Positions 63,923 to 64,000 of a stretch of 64,000 bases of DNA are shown piece by piece. The stretch comes from Theocolax elegans. Lineage: Eukaryota > Arthropoda > Insecta > Hymenoptera > Cerocephalidae. Positions within the stretch are counted from its first letter, which is position 1. The number at the start of each line of letters is the position of its first letter. A program made the position numbers and the translations under genes. A model generated the notes under the pieces. The model saw only the letters and a program-made list of their open reading frames with translations, made no database searches and was not told the origin of the DNA. Location: the NCBI GenBank assembly GCA_026168455.1, contig CM047426.1, positions 78,333,986 through 78,397,985 on the forward strand, in the 5' to 3' direction.

Positions 63923-64000
63923 GGATCAACGTCAGGATCAACGACATCGAGAGTCAACTGCGGAGTCGCTGAGCAACAGTCCTCGATCCTCCTCGGCCAG
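63923..64000 (+). CDS. PHF21A: PHF21A/BHC80 homologue, exon 9 (partial, runs off the window)
   Basis: The acceptor TTATCAG is followed by an open frame that continues the two bases carried from exon 8. It reads WDQRQDQRHRESTAESLSNS and then a Ser/Arg-rich stretch, still open at base 64000. The composition is polar and low-complexity and shows no domain. The call rests on phase, the splice acceptor and the G+C rise. A second frame also opens here but meets a TGA within 16 codons. The stop codon and 3' UTR lie beyond the window. Confidence 0.7.

Noticed and set aside
1..64000. Search for tRNA, rRNA and CRISPR-like arrays
   Set aside because: No cloverleaf-type B-box pattern, rRNA sequence or spaced short repeats were seen by eye; the only tRNA-like match is the 13-base primer-binding site of the LTR element.

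Overview
The window is about 64 kb of very AT-rich eukaryotic DNA with GT-AG introns, scattered GC/CpG-rich islands and transposable-element debris. It is best read as an insect genome. The mix of an AT-rich background, CpG-rich islands and long introns suggests Hymenoptera (ant, bee or wasp), but that is inference.

One gene dominates the + strand: a homologue of vertebrate PHF21A/PHF21B (BHC80), the PHD-finger subunit of the LSD1-CoREST histone demethylase complex. Nine exons can be joined in consistent phase (7753-7785, 7878-7943, 41224-41495, 46770-47040, 50917-51265, 51933-52115, 53299-53405, 62721-62959, 63923->64000). They give 532 complete codons, with both protein ends missing. The order is N-terminal coiled coil, low-complexity linker, the conserved basic block ending RKRRSTAN, a C4HC3 PHD finger split by an intron, a C-terminal coiled coil and a Pro/Ser-rich tail.

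Region by region: 1-7.7 kb is upstream or intronic, with a possible promoter island and a 217-bp foldback element next to exon 1. 7.9-41.2 kb is a 33-kb intron with many GC-rich islands (candidate enhancers), a TTAA-flanked MITE, a foldback element, an unidentified minus-strand coding-like segment (28.9-29.3 kb), and nested tandem duplications at 32.4-39.4 kb. The last duplicated segment holds a TATA box, an ATG and a consensus splice donor, so it could be an alternative first exon. 41.5-46.8 kb holds a decayed Mutator-like transposon and a MITE. 47.9-51.6 kb is a 1.83-kb tandem duplication of the exon carrying the first half of the PHD finger; only the downstream copy is open. 53.4-62.7 kb holds a young antisense 6.07-kb LTR retrotransposon with equal 1024-bp LTRs, PBS, PPT, a short gag-like ORF and a 74-bp minisatellite, but no visible pol.

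The duplicated segments differ mainly by 1-base, mostly homopolymer, indels. That pattern looks like uncollapsed or unpolished assembly as much as biology, and it should be settled before the duplicated exon is interpreted.
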